Positions 8,420 to 18,368 are shown, counted from the stretch's first letter. The stretch: DNA of 64,000 bases from an uncultured Curvibacter sp. (GCA_903828535.1 CAIKMN010000027.1:21450-85449), one strand, 5' to 3'. Numbers and translations are program-made. Notes: generated by a model not told the origin, from the letters alone.

Positions 8420-9652
8420 ATGGCCAAAAGCATTTTGTTCCCTCACCTCCGACAACGCCAAGTGCTGTTGACCACGCTGACGGCTGCGGCCATTTTGGTC
8501 GTCACCATGGGCGCGCGGCAATCGGTGGGTTTGTTCGTGAGCCCCATTAACAGCGCCACGGGGCTGGGCATTGTGACCATCAGCTTGGCACTGGCCATCG
8601 GGCAATTTGTGTGGGGGGCTTTTCAGCCCATCGCGGGGGCTTTGGCCGATCGCTTTGGCCCTCGCGGCGTGTTGATTGGCGGCATTTTGGTCTTGGCGCT
8701 GGGCACCGCCCTCACGCCGATGGTGAGTTCCAGCTGGGGCCTCATTTTGACCATGGGCTTGTTGACCGCCATGGGCTCGGGCTCTTGCAGTTTTTCTGTT
8801 TTGCTGGGCTCGGTGTCGCAACGTTTGCCAGCCGAATCCCGCGGCAGTGCGTCGGGCGTTATCAATGCGGGGGGCTCCTTGGGGCAATTCGTGTTTGCCC
8901 CTTTGACCCAGGTGATGATTCAAGGGCTGGGCTGGATGGGCGCCATGTGGTCCACCGCCGGGTTGCTTTTGTTCACGCTGCCCTTGATCAACCGTTTGGT
9001 GCCCAAAGCCAACGCTGAAGGGGCGTCCCCGACCTCAGTCCCCAAACCCAACTCGGCGGGCCTGAAAGCCGCTGTGATTGAGGCCTTCAAAAACCCGAGC
9101 TACGTTTTGCTGCACTTGGGCTTTTTCACTTGCGGTTTCCACATTGCCTTTTTGGTCACCCACTTGCCCACCGAGGTTAATTTATGCGGCCTCTCGCCCA
9201 GCGTGGCCAGCTGGTCCTTGGCCTTGATTGGCTTGGCCAACATTGCAGGCAGCTTGTGGGTGGGCAGCCGCATCAACACCCAGCGCAGCAAAATATTGCT
9301 GGCGGGCATGTATGCCTCCCGCGCGGTCTTGATTGGCCTTTATTTGATTGCCCCCAAAGTGCCGGCCGTGTTTTACTTGTTTGCCCTGGGTCTGGGCTTC
9401 ACTTGGTTGGCCACCGTGCCGCCCACAGCCACCTTGGTGGGCAAGTTGTTTGGCATGCGGTATTTGGCCACACTCTTTGGCCTGACCTTGTTGTCGCACC
9501 AGATCGGCGGCTTTTTAGGCGCTTATTTGGGCGGCTTGGTGCTGCATTCAGACGGCAATTATCAACTCATGTGGTACCTCGACATTGGGCTTTCCTTGTT
9601 TGCCTGCTTGGTCAATTTGCCCATCAAAGAAGAACGCCCGGTCCTGGCCTGA
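8420..9652 (+). CDS. MFS transporter
   Basis: 410 aa, about 12 hydrophobic segments; ADRFGPRGVLIGG MFS loop motif. Confidence 0.9.
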   Translation: MAKSILFPHLRQRQVLLTTLTAAAILVVTMGARQSVGLFVSPINSATGLGIVTISLALAIGQFVWGAFQPIAGALADRFGPRGVLIGGILVLALGTALTPMVSSSWGLILTMGLLTAMGSGSCSFSVLLGSVSQRLPAESRGSASGVINAGGSLGQFVFAPLTQVMIQGLGWMGAMWSTAGLLLFTLPLINRLVPKANAEGASPTSVPKPNSAGLKAAVIEAFKNPSYVLLHLGFFTCGFHIAFLVTHLPTEVNLCGLSPSVASWSLALIGLANIAGSLWVGSRINTQRSKILLAGMYASRAVLIGLYLIAPKVPAVFYLFALGLGFTWLATVPPTATLVGKLFGMRYLATLFGLTLLSHQIGGFLGAYLGGLVLHSDGNYQLMWYLDIGLSLFACLVNLPIKEERPVLA

Positions 9653-9696
9653 GTCACAATCTGGGCTTTGTTGGCCATTCACGGACCCTGACTGCC

Positions 9697-10350
9697 ATGG
9701 GATTTTTTCAGATCAATAAATTCGCTTGCTTGCCCCCGCTGCTTTCGGTGGCTCTGGCTCTGAGCCATTCGCTCAGCTGGGCCCATGGCGCCCCCAAAGA
9801 AGCCAAAGAAGCCAAAGAAGAAGCGCCCGCCACCGCCGAAGAGCCTGCCATCAAGCCCGGTTATGTGGCGGCACAAGTGGCGCCCATTCCATCACCCAAA
9901 GCCCCGCAACATCCGCTGCCTTGGGCCCAAGCCAAGGTGACCGACCTGATCAAGCAGCTGGACCCTCAATCTCTCAAAAAGAAACCCAAAAAAGGCGCGT
10001 TTCCCTTCGGCATGGTTGAACTGGCGATTGAATTCAAAGGCGACAGCGACCAACTCGCCGACAGCAGTGCCCCCCTTCTGGACAGCCTCAGCAATGCCTT
10101 GAAATACAGCCGCTTGGTGGAATCCAAATACGTGATTGAAGGCCACACCGAATCGCGGGGCAGCACGCGCTACAGCTTCACGCTCACCAAGCAGCAAGCC
10201 GATGCCGTCAAGGCTGCCCTGCTCGCCCAAGGCGTCGATGGCAATCGACTGCGCACCGAAGGCAAAGGCTTCAAAGAGCCGCAGGATGAGCGCAACCCCT
10301 TGTCCAAAACCAACCGCCGCATCCGCGTGGTGCTGGTGTCTGCTGAGTAA
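9697..10350 (+). CDS. OmpA family protein
   Basis: Signal peptide MGFFQINKFACLPPLLSVALALSHSLSWAHG; C-terminal YVIEGHTESRGSTRYSFTLTKQQADAVKAALLAQGVDGNRLRTEGKG...NRRIRVV; chosen start is internal to the longer listed ORF. Confidence 0.88.
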   Translation: MGFFQINKFACLPPLLSVALALSHSLSWAHGAPKEAKEAKEEAPATAEEPAIKPGYVAAQVAPIPSPKAPQHPLPWAQAKVTDLIKQLDPQSLKKKPKKGAFPFGMVELAIEFKGDSDQLADSSAPLLDSLSNALKYSRLVESKYVIEGHTESRGSTRYSFTLTKQQADAVKAALLAQGVDGNRLRTEGKGFKEPQDERNPLSKTNRRIRVVLVSAE

Positions 10351-10362
10351 GGTCCCGCCGCC

Positions 10363-10815
10363 ATGCCCACCCCCATCGACCCTGAATTCATCACCAACGG
10401 CATTCGCTTGGCCATCGCGCCGGTGTTTTTGTTAACGGCCGTGGCCGCCATGATTGGCACCGTGGCGGCACGCCTGTCCCGCATCATTGACCGGGGTCGC
10501 CACATTGAGGACCGCTTCCTCACCAGCCAAAATCACACCGACGTGGAGCGCTTTCGGCAAGAGTTAAAGAACCTTCAATTCAGAGGTCGGCTGGCCAACT
10601 TGAGCATTGGCTTGTTGACACTGTGTGCCTTTTTAATTGGGCTCACCATCATCTTGCTGTTCTTGGGCGAGACCACGCTGTTTGAAAACGGACGCACCTC
10701 GGTGTGGAGCTTCCTGGGCGGCGTTGGCATGTTCTTATTGGCCTTGGTCTGCTTCTTGACCGAAACCATCATTGCCACCCAAGTGCTCGATTTCCGAACC
10801 CTCAAACGAGATTAA
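10363..10815 (+). CDS. DUF2721 domain-containing membrane protein
   Basis: 150 aa with TM segments; IAPVFLLTAVAAMIGTVAARLSRIIDRGRHIE pattern. Confidence 0.75.
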   Translation: MPTPIDPEFITNGIRLAIAPVFLLTAVAAMIGTVAARLSRIIDRGRHIEDRFLTSQNHTDVERFRQELKNLQFRGRLANLSIGLLTLCAFLIGLTIILLFLGETTLFENGRTSVWSFLGGVGMFLLALVCFLTETIIATQVLDFRTLKRD

Positions 10816-10836
10816 ACGAGGTTAAACGGGATTAAT

Positions 10837-12342
10837 TTAGAAAGAGAAACGCTCGACCTCTTGGCGCGTCGCATTTGCAATCTTCGACAGTTCCACCACC
10901 GTCGCGGTGATTTCTTCGGAAGCCGCCGCGTTGCTTTGGGCAATCCGATCAACGCTGGCCACGTTGGCGTTGATTTCTTCCATGGCCGTGCTTTGTTGCT
11001 CCAAGGCCGCGGCAATTCGCTGCAACATCTGATCGGTTTCTTGCGAACCGCGTTCGATGTTGGCCATGTCTTCGTTCACCGCCGACACCGCTTGCACGGC
11101 CAGGTGGGCTTCTTTTACCGCTTGCTCGACCAGCACCGCAATTTCTTTGGAGCTCTCGGCGCTGCTCACGGCCAGTTTGCCCACTTCATCGGCCACCACG
11201 GCAAAGCCCTTGCCGTGCTCGCCAGCGCGGGCCGCTTCGATGGCGGCGTTCAAACTGAGCAAATTGGTTTTATTGGCAATCTTTTCGATCACTTCGGTGA
11301 TTTTGTTGATCTTCTCCGAATTGGTGGCGATGTTGTTCACCACTTTCACCATTTCGTCCATCTTGGTCATGCTGGTTCGCACCACGGTCACGGCGCCGCG
11401 CGACTTTTGGCTGGCCGCCTCAGTGCTGCGGGACACTTCGGCCACCGAAGTCACGGTTTGACGAACCGCCGTTGAGACTTGGCTGATGGCGTGGGTTTGG
11501 TTTTGAGCACCGTCTGAAATCTGGCCAATCGCGCTGCTGGTTTCGCTGGAAGCCGAAGCCACTTGGCGGGCATTCGTGTTGATGCTGGCCATGGCCTGCG
11601 CCAAGGCGTTCAAGGTTTCGTTGATGTTGTTCTTCAAAGTGGCCAAGCTGCCTTGGCCGTTGGCGTTGACGCGTGAGGTCAAATTGCCACGCGACATTTC
11701 GCCCATCACGCTGACCACTTCGCTCAACACGCTGTCCAAGGCGGTGATGGCTTGTTGGGCGTTTTCCAAAATCAATTTGTATTCGCCTTGTTCGCCACTG
11801 ATGTGAACCCGCTTGTCAAATTGGCCTTGGGCCAAAGCCGTCATGACCTCGCGCAACGAGCTCACGGTTTGGTGAACGCGTGTTTGAACGTCGGCAATGC
11901 GACCCAGAATGACGGGGAAAATGCCCTTCAAACCAGCCAACTGGGGTTCTCGGGAAAAGTCGCCTTCGCCCATGCGGTTCACCACCGTCAGCGATTCACG
12001 GAACACCGCTTCCACTTGGTCCAGCAGTTCGTTCACGCCCCAAGCCGATTGGCTCAGGGGTTGGCCCATGGGAATGTTGACGATGCGGCTTTCCAATTTG
12101 CCTTGACTGGCTTCGGACAACACTTTTTCAATCTGACCCAGGAGCCGGGTATCCGAGCCCATGCCCAGCAACGCCATCACGAAAATGGCCGCCACGAGAA
12201 TGGTCAAAACAACAAAAGCCAAAGCCCCTTGCGTGGTGAAAAGGCCATAAGCGGAGGCGATCAGGCCCAGCAGGCCCAACCAGACCGCCGCGCTGCGCGA
12301 CGACATTTCAAAGCGCTTGGAGAGAGAGAACCATTTGCTCAT
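10837..12342 (-). CDS. Methyl-accepting chemotaxis protein lacking a periplasmic sensor domain
   Basis: Two close N-terminal TM segments, HAMP-like region, hairpin [42 protein letters not shown]. Confidence 0.93.
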   Translation of the reverse strand: MSKWFSLSKRFEMSSRSAAVWLGLLGLIASAYGLFTTQGALAFVVLTILVAAIFVMALLGMGSDTRLLGQIEKVLSEASQGKLESRIVNIPMGQPLSQSAWGVNELLDQVEAVFRESLTVVNRMGEGDFSREPQLAGLKGIFPVILGRIADVQTRVHQTVSSLREVMTALAQGQFDKRVHISGEQGEYKLILENAQQAITALDSVLSEVVSVMGEMSRGNLTSRVNANGQGSLATLKNNINETLNALAQAMASINTNARQVASASSETSSAIGQISDGAQNQTHAISQVSTAVRQTVTSVAEVSRSTEAASQKSRGAVTVVRTSMTKMDEMVKVVNNIATNSEKINKITEVIEKIANKTNLLSLNAAIEAARAGEHGKGFAVVADEVGKLAVSSAESSKEIAVLVEQAVKEAHLAVQAVSAVNEDMANIERGSQETDQMLQRIAAALEQQSTAMEEINANVASVDRIAQSNAAASEEITATVVELSKIANATRQEVERFSF

Positions 12343-12838
12343 AGGACTGGCCTCGGCCTTTCAAAACTTGATTTAACATTTCCGTAGACGCAGCAATGGC
12401 GTCGCGTGCACCGGCACGGCGTTCTTCTTCCAGCATTTGCTTGTAAAGCGAAGAAACCACTTGAATCGCTTTGGGGTTGGGTTTGCGGCGCACCGAGTAG
12501 TAGCCCAGCACCTGGCCGGACTCGTCCACCGAAGGCGTCACATTGGCCAACACCCAATAAAAACCGCCGTCTTTGCTGATGTTTTTGACGTAAGCAAACA
12601 CTTCGCGCTTGCCTTGAATCGCATCCCACAAAATCTTGAATACCGCGCGGGGCATGTCGGGGTGACGAATCACGTTGTGCTGGGTTCCGATCATTTCAGC
12701 CTCGTCGAATCCGGAAAACGCCAAAAAGGTTTTGTTTCCGTAAGTGATGCGGCCTTTAAGGTCGGTTTTGGAGACGATAAATTCGTCTTCTTTCATTACA
12801 ATTTCGCGACTGGTCGGAATAATGTTTCTTTTGCTCAT
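12308..12838 (-). CDS. PAS domain-containing protein (Aer/CetB-like sensor)
   Basis: [83 protein letters not shown]. Confidence 0.9.
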   Translation of the reverse strand: MSKRNIIPTSREIVMKEDEFIVSKTDLKGRITYGNKTFLAFSGFDEAEMIGTQHNVIRHPDMPRAVFKILWDAIQGKREVFAYVKNISKDGGFYWVLANVTPSVDESGQVLGYYSVRRKPNPKAIQVVSSLYKQMLEEERRAGARDAIAASTEMLNQVLKGRGQSYEQMVLSLQAL

Positions 12839-12945
12839 ACAAATCCAAGGGTCGAACTGCTGGAGTTTGCCATAAACACCTTTTGGCGTGGCTATCTGTT
12901 ACCAAATATATTCGAGAGAGCCCATCGGCGCCATCCGAGTTTTCC

Positions 12946-14694
12946 TCAATAACCCAGGGCCATCCCCGTCGCTCTTCTTCCGTCAGTCGCACCTGTCCAT
13001 CGAGGGCCTGCATCGTTTTGACGAATCACCGCGAGGTGGTTCGCCACATAGGGCGGACCCATCTGGTGCCCCCTGTTTTGCAAAGCGATGGCCGTTTCAG
13101 CAGAAATGGCGCCGGGCTCAAACTGGGTGGCGTCGGGCATCCACTGGTGGTGAAAACGCGGCGTGTCGATGGCGGTTTGCAAATCCATGCCGTAGTCGAT
13201 GGTGTTGAGGAGGGTGTGCAACACCGCGGTGATGATGCGACTGCCGCCCGGGGTGCCGACCACCATGAATGGCTTGCCGTTGTGCATGACCACCGTCGGG
13301 CTCATGCTGGACAAAGGCCGTTTGCCAGGGGCAATCGCGTTGTTTTCGCCTTGCACGAGGCCAAACAAGTTGGGGTAATTGGGTTGGATGGCGAAGTCGT
13401 CCATCTCGTCGTTCAACAAAATACCGGTGCCGGGCACCGTGACCCGCGCGCCAAACCAGTTGTTCAGGGTGTAGGTGACCGACACCACGTTGCCCGCCTC
13501 ATCGGCCACCGAATAATGGGTGGTGTTTTGGCCTTCATGCGGGGGCACGCCTGGTTTTAGGTTTTTCGAGACGCCCGCTTGTTGCAAGTCAATCGCTGCA
13601 CGAAGTTGAGCGGCGTAGGCTTTGTCGGTTAACTTGGCGACGGGGTTCATCACCCAACCGGGGTCGCCCAACTCAAAGTTGCGGTCCAAGTAGGCGTGGC
13701 GCATGGCTTCAATTTGCACATGCACCGCTTGCGGCGATCGAAAACCCCATTCGGCCAAAGGATAGCCTTCCAAAATATTCAAGATTTCGCAAACAATCGT
13801 CCCGCCAGAGCTGGGCGGCGGCGCAGAAATGATTTGATAGCCGCGGTAATTGCAGGTGACTGGCAAGCGTTCGATGGCTTTGTAGTTGGCCAAATCTTGG
13901 GCGTCGATCAATCCGCCGTGTTGTTGATTGGCCAACACTATTTTTTCAGCCACCGGGCCTCGGTAAAAACCAGGTTCGCCTTTGTCGGCCACTTGGCGAA
14001 GCGTGGTGGCCAAATCGGTTTGGCGCAAAGTTTCACCGGCCAAATAGGGCTGGCCGTTGTGGGTAAAAATTTTGGCCGATGCCGGGTCTTTGGCCAAATC
14101 GGGCGTGGCGCTTTGCAACAACTCGGCATCGCCGGCGTCCAGCACAAAGCCTTTTTCAGCCAACTCAATGGACGGCCCCACCAAGCTTGACCGTGATTGG
14201 GTGCCGAAATGGACTCGAGCCCACTCCAAGCCCGCCACGGTGCCCGGCACGCCCGCTGACAAATAGCCCAACGTGCTGAGGTTGGGAATGACCTTGCCTT
14301 GGTCGTCGAGAAACATGGTTTTGGTCGCCCGCCCAGGCGCGGTTTCGCGAAAGTCGATCACCGTTTGGCGACCATTGGCCATGCGCAGGGTCATGAAACC
14401 ACCGCCACCCAAATTGCCTGCGGCGGGGTAAACCACCGCCAGGGCGTACCCCGCTGCAACGGCCGCATCGACGGCGTTGCCACCGCTTTTTAAAACTTGT
14501 ACGCCCACTTGGGTGGCCAGGTGTTGCGCGCTGACCACCATGCCATGCTCGGCGTGGGCAGTTTCGGGGGTGGCGGAGGCGGCTTGCGCCGTCCCCACTG
14601 GCCCCCAAGGACTCAAAGCTGCAAAAAGCGCTAAAGGAACCGCTAGAAAGAGCGATGAAAAAACCCCGAGCCCCCGTTTTAAGCGTGCGGCCAC
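12946..14694 (-). CDS. ggt: Gamma-glutamyltransferase (start uncertain: GTG 14694 chosen; ORF open to 14859)
   Basis: AEHGMVVSAQHLATQVGVQVLKSGGNAVDAAVAAGYALAVVYPAAGNLGGGGFM; catalytic-Thr region NTTHYSVADEAGNVVSVTYTLNNWFGA. Confidence 0.93.
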   Translation of the reverse strand: MAARLKRGLGVFSSLFLAVPLALFAALSPWGPVGTAQAASATPETAHAEHGMVVSAQHLATQVGVQVLKSGGNAVDAAVAAGYALAVVYPAAGNLGGGGFMTLRMANGRQTVIDFRETAPGRATKTMFLDDQGKVIPNLSTLGYLSAGVPGTVAGLEWARVHFGTQSRSSLVGPSIELAEKGFVLDAGDAELLQSATPDLAKDPASAKIFTHNGQPYLAGETLRQTDLATTLRQVADKGEPGFYRGPVAEKIVLANQQHGGLIDAQDLANYKAIERLPVTCNYRGYQIISAPPPSSGGTIVCEILNILEGYPLAEWGFRSPQAVHVQIEAMRHAYLDRNFELGDPGWVMNPVAKLTDKAYAAQLRAAIDLQQAGVSKNLKPGVPPHEGQNTTHYSVADEAGNVVSVTYTLNNWFGARVTVPGTGILLNDEMDDFAIQPNYPNLFGLVQGENNAIAPGKRPLSSMSPTVVMHNGKPFMVVGTPGGSRIITAVLHTLLNTIDYGMDLQTAIDTPRFHHQWMPDATQFEPGAISAETAIALQNRGHQMGPPYVANHLAVIRQNDAGPRWTGATDGRRATGMALGY

Positions 14695-14846
14695 TCCTGG
14701 CGGGCCACATAAATCGCGGCGTAATGCCCCAAGGGGGGCAAGGGTTGGCGATGCGATGCGCCATCGGTATCCGGCCCCGAGTCGGTCAGAAGATGCCAGG
14801 CGCGGGTCACGATGGATGCCCATTTTTGAACAGTTTGGTGTGTCAT
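14679..14846 (-). CDS. Candidate 55-aa small ORF upstream of and overlapping ggt (not in supplied ORF track)
   Basis: ATG 14846 with GGGAGG RBS; MTHQTVQKWASIVTRAWHLLTDSGPDTDGASHRQPLPPLGHYAAIYVARQEWPHA*; preceded by TTGACA-17-TAAAAC. Confidence 0.5.
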   Translation of the reverse strand: MTHQTVQKWASIVTRAWHLLTDSGPDTDGASHRQPLPPLGHYAAIYVARQEWPHA

Positions 14847-14910
14847 TTGAACCTCCCATAAAACAATGTATACGGTTTTAGCTCAAAAAATTAAAACTGT
14901 CAATACTGTT

Positions 14911-15201
14911 TTAGACGCCTTCAACAATCCGGATTTCGCGGTCCACGGCATTGCCAAGCAAAGCCAAAGCTTCTTTGTAAGCGGGGCTGTCGTAGGCTTT
15001 TAAGGCGGCTTCCACGCTGTCGAATTCAATCAACACCGTGCGGTTCATCTCGCCTTGCTCTTTCACGGCTGCGGGCAGGCCGCGGGCCAAAATGCGCCCA
15101 CCACCGGCGACCAGCGCGGGGCCAGCCAGCTTGGCGTAGGCAGCAAGCGCGTTTTCATCGTGAATGGCGTGGTAAATACTAATGAAATAGGCCTTGGGCA
15201 T
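14911..15201 (-). CDS. DUF1330 domain-containing protein
   Basis: 96 aa; MPKAYFISIYHAIHDENALAAYAKLAGPALVAGGGRILARG...VLIEFDSVEAALKAYDSPAYKEA. Confidence 0.87.
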   Translation of the reverse strand: MPKAYFISIYHAIHDENALAAYAKLAGPALVAGGGRILARGLPAAVKEQGEMNRTVLIEFDSVEAALKAYDSPAYKEALALLGNAVDREIRIVEGV

Positions 15202-15460
15202 GGTGCGTTCCTGAGCGTTTATGAGTCATGAAATGGGGATGTTAGGTATCGAATAGAACACCTAAAAATGCAATCAATGGTAGCCGCTTTGGGCGTTGCA
15301 GGCGCTGATAGGCCCCTGAATTAAAGGCCCATTCAGGGAAATTCCTGATCAGATATTTTGTAAAATATTTTTCCAAAATTAAAAAAACAAGCTTGGATGA
15401 CTCTGAACAAACACCCAAGCCCCTTGTCCAAACCGCTACTTTTTTCCTCGGAGCTCTCTC

Positions 15461-16018
15461 TTGACTACCCAACACCATTTTCTTTCAGCCGCCCTGATCT
15501 CGGCCGTCTTGGTCACTTTCGCCGGTTGCAGCACGCCCATCAAAAAGGACGAATCGCCTGCAGCGGCCGCTGCCACGCCCGCATCCGCTGCAACGCCCGC
15601 TTCGGTGCCTGCAGCGCCTGCTGCTGAATCGGCTGTGGCCAAGGTCACCGTGCCCGATCACCTCGACCCCAACAGTGTCCTTCGCCGTGAAAACAGCGTG
15701 TTCTTTGAATTCGACAAATTCTCAATTCCCGCCAAAGACGTCGCCACTGTGGACCGCCATGCCAAGTACCTGGTGGCACGCCCCAGCTTGAGCATCAAAA
15801 TTGAAGGCAACGCCGACGAACGCGGTGGCCGCGAATACAACTTGGCCTTGGGCCAAAAGCGTGCTGATGCGGTCAAACAAGCTTTGAAATTGGCCGGCGT
15901 GAAAGAAGACCAAATGGAATCGGTCAGCTTTGGCAAAGAAAAGCCCGTCGCCCAAGGTCATGACGAAGCCGCATGGGCACAAAACCGCCGAGCCGACATC
16001 GTTTACCCCAACAAGTAA
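15461..16018 (+). CDS. Pal/OmpA-family peptidoglycan-associated lipoprotein (TTG start)
   Basis: Lipobox-like LVTFAGC; ENSVFFEFDKFSI...IKIEGNADERGGREYNLALGQKRADAVKQAL. Confidence 0.88.
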   Translation: MTTQHHFLSAALISAVLVTFAGCSTPIKKDESPAAAAATPASAATPASVPAAPAAESAVAKVTVPDHLDPNSVLRRENSVFFEFDKFSIPAKDVATVDRHAKYLVARPSLSIKIEGNADERGGREYNLALGQKRADAVKQALKLAGVKEDQMESVSFGKEKPVAQGHDEAAWAQNRRADIVYPNK

Positions 16019-16037
16019 GCCGCTCTAGAATTGCAGC

Positions 16038-17117
16038 ATGACCGCTGCTGCAACCTCTTCGACTTCCCCTTTCCTCAAAAACACGTGGTACGTGGCCGCT
16101 GCTTCGCACGAAGTAACGGATCAACCTTTGGGTCGACAAATCTGCAATGAGCATCTGGTTTTTTTTCGCGATCAAAACCAAGCCATTGCCGTTTTAGAAG
16201 ACTTTTGCCCCCACCGCGGCGCGCCCTTGTCCTTGGGCCGCGTTTGCGAAGGCAAACTGGTTTGCGGCTACCACGGCCTTGAAATGGGCTGCGACGGCAA
16301 AACCGTCGCCATGCCCGGTCAACGGGTGCGCGGCTTTCCCGCCATTCGCCGCTTTCCGGAGGTGGAGCGCTATGGCTTCATTTGGGTGTGGCCGGGCGAT
16401 GCCGATTTGGCCGATGCCGACGCCATTCCCCAACAAGCCTGGGCCGACAACCCCGAGTGGGCCTATGGCGGCGGGCACTATCACATTCAATGCGACTACC
16501 GCCTGATGATCGACAACCTGATGGACCTGACGCACGAAACCTATGTGCACGCCAGCAGCATTGGGCAAAAAGAGATCGACGAAACGCCTTGCAAAACCAC
16601 GGTTGAAGGCCAAAAAGTGGTGACCAGCCGTTTTATCAATCACATTGAAGCGCCACCGTTTTGGCGCATGGCCTTGCGTGGCAACGGCCTGGCCGATGAC
16701 GTGCCGGTCGACCGTTGGCAAATTTGCCGCTTCACGCCCCCCAGCCATGTGATGATTGAAGTGGGCGTGGCCCACGCCGGTCACGGCGGTTACGACGCCC
16801 CACCCGAGCACAAGGTGTCGAGCATAGTGGTTGACTTCATCACCCCCGAAACCGACACTTCGATTCATTATTTTTGGGGCATGGCACGGCACTTTCAGCC
16901 ACAAAACGCCGAACTCACCGACAGCATTCGCGCGGGCCAAGGCAAAATTTTCAGCGAAGACCTGGAAATTCTGGAGCGCCAGCAACGCAACTTGTTGGCG
17001 CACCCAGAGCGCGCCTTGTTGATGCTCAACATCGACGCCGGCGGCGTGCAATCACGCAAAATCATCGAGACGCTGATCGCTTCTGAAAAAGCCGCTGAAA
17101 ATTCAGCTTCCAAATAA
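16038..17117 (+). CDS. Rieske aromatic ring-hydroxylating oxygenase (vanillate O-demethylase oxygenase-like)
   Basis: Rieske motif CPHRGAPLSLGRVCEGKLVCGYHG; mononuclear iron region DNLMDLTHETYVH. Confidence 0.9.
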   Translation: MTAAATSSTSPFLKNTWYVAAASHEVTDQPLGRQICNEHLVFFRDQNQAIAVLEDFCPHRGAPLSLGRVCEGKLVCGYHGLEMGCDGKTVAMPGQRVRGFPAIRRFPEVERYGFIWVWPGDADLADADAIPQQAWADNPEWAYGGGHYHIQCDYRLMIDNLMDLTHETYVHASSIGQKEIDETPCKTTVEGQKVVTSRFINHIEAPPFWRMALRGNGLADDVPVDRWQICRFTPPSHVMIEVGVAHAGHGGYDAPPEHKVSSIVVDFITPETDTSIHYFWGMARHFQPQNAELTDSIRAGQGKIFSEDLEILERQQRNLLAHPERALLMLNIDAGGVQSRKIIETLIASEKAAENSASK

Positions 17118-17145
17118 CCGAGCCCTTTCTAGATCGATTTAAAAC

Positions 17146-17427
17146 ATGAGCAACCCTGAACGCGCCTTCCAAGTCAAACTCGCCAGCACCGGCCAAATCA
17201 TTGACGTGGCGGCCGATGAGTCCGTGGCCCAAGCCTTATTGAAGGCCGGCGTTGACCTGATGACTTCTTGCGAACAGGGCGTTTGCGGCACCTGCATGAC
17301 CGGCGTCATCGAGGGCATTCCCGACCACCGCGACAGCTATTTGGTGCCCGAAGAGCAAGCCCAAAACGACGTCTTTATGCCCTGCTGCTCTCGCGCCAAA
17401 AGCGATCTGCTCGTGATTGACCTGTAA
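17146..17427 (+). CDS. Stand-alone [2Fe-2S] ferredoxin resembling the C-terminal domain of VanB-type reductases
   Basis: CEQGVCGTCMTGVIEG...CCSRAKSDLLVIDL; 93 aa with a clean start. Confidence 0.87.
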   Translation: MSNPERAFQVKLASTGQIIDVAADESVAQALLKAGVDLMTSCEQGVCGTCMTGVIEGIPDHRDSYLVPEEQAQNDVFMPCCSRAKSDLLVIDL

Positions 17428-17457
17428 TCAGAGTTTTGATCAGAACTGAGGTCAAAC

Positions 17458-18327
17458 TCAGCTGCCGCTCTCGAGCGCAAAGGCCGCGTTCGCGTCTTGC
17501 CCCAGCAACGCCACCATCTGCGGCAAAGCCAATTTGAGTTGGTCTTTCAAGGTGTAGGGCGGGTTGATCAAGAACATGCCACTGGCGGCCAGGCCTTGGC
17601 CGATCTTGCCGCCCTTGACGCTCAGCGTGGCATGGAGCCATGGCTTGTTGAGTTTGGTGGCCATGGTCTTGAGGCGCTTGGGCAAATCGTGCGCTTCGGT
17701 GCGGGGGATGATGGGGTACCAAATGGCAAAGGTCCCGGTCACCAAACGGCGCAGGCCCTCGGCCACCATGTCTTGTACGCGGCCGTAATCGGTTTTGAGT
17801 TCGTAACTGGGGTCGCACAACACCAAAGCCCGGCGTGAGGGAGGGGGCAAAAACTTTTTGATGCCCTCAAACCCGTCTTCGACCAGCACCGCCACTTGGC
17901 GGCCGGCTTCCAACTGGGCCAAGTTGCCACTCAAGGCGCGCGAGTCGGTGGGGTGTAACTCGAAGGCTTTCAAGCGGTCTCGGTCGCCAATGAGTTTTTG
18001 AATGATGAACGGCGACCCTGGGTAGACCTTGATGTCGGGGCCGTTGTTAAAGCCTTGAATCATTTCAAGGTAATCGGCCAAGACAGGGGCCAAAGTCACC
18101 GATTTTTTGTCCGCTTCAAGGGCCAGTTTTTGCACGCCTTCGGCGGATTCCCCGCTTTTGTTGGCATAGTCGCCATCGAGTCGGTACAAGCCGGCGCCGG
18201 CGTGGGTGTCGATGACGTTGAGCGCGGCGTCCTTTTCGGTCATGTAGCGCAGGACGGCGATCAAGATCGTGTGTTTGAGCACATCGGCATGGTTGCCGGC
18301 GTGAAAGGCGTGGCGGTAACTGAACAT
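17458..18327 (-). CDS. rlmJ: 23S rRNA (adenine(2030)-N(6))-methyltransferase
   Basis: MFSYRHAFHAGNHADVLKHTILIAVLRYM...LVLCDPSYELK. Confidence 0.93.
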   Translation of the reverse strand: MFSYRHAFHAGNHADVLKHTILIAVLRYMTEKDAALNVIDTHAGAGLYRLDGDYANKSGESAEGVQKLALEADKKSVTLAPVLADYLEMIQGFNNGPDIKVYPGSPFIIQKLIGDRDRLKAFELHPTDSRALSGNLAQLEAGRQVAVLVEDGFEGIKKFLPPPSRRALVLCDPSYELKTDYGRVQDMVAEGLRRLVTGTFAIWYPIIPRTEAHDLPKRLKTMATKLNKPWLHATLSVKGGKIGQGLAASGMFLINPPYTLKDQLKLALPQMVALLGQDANAAFALESGS

Positions 18328-18368
18328 ACGCAGATGGTAACCCCTTGCGGCGGGTTCACTAAAAGTCA

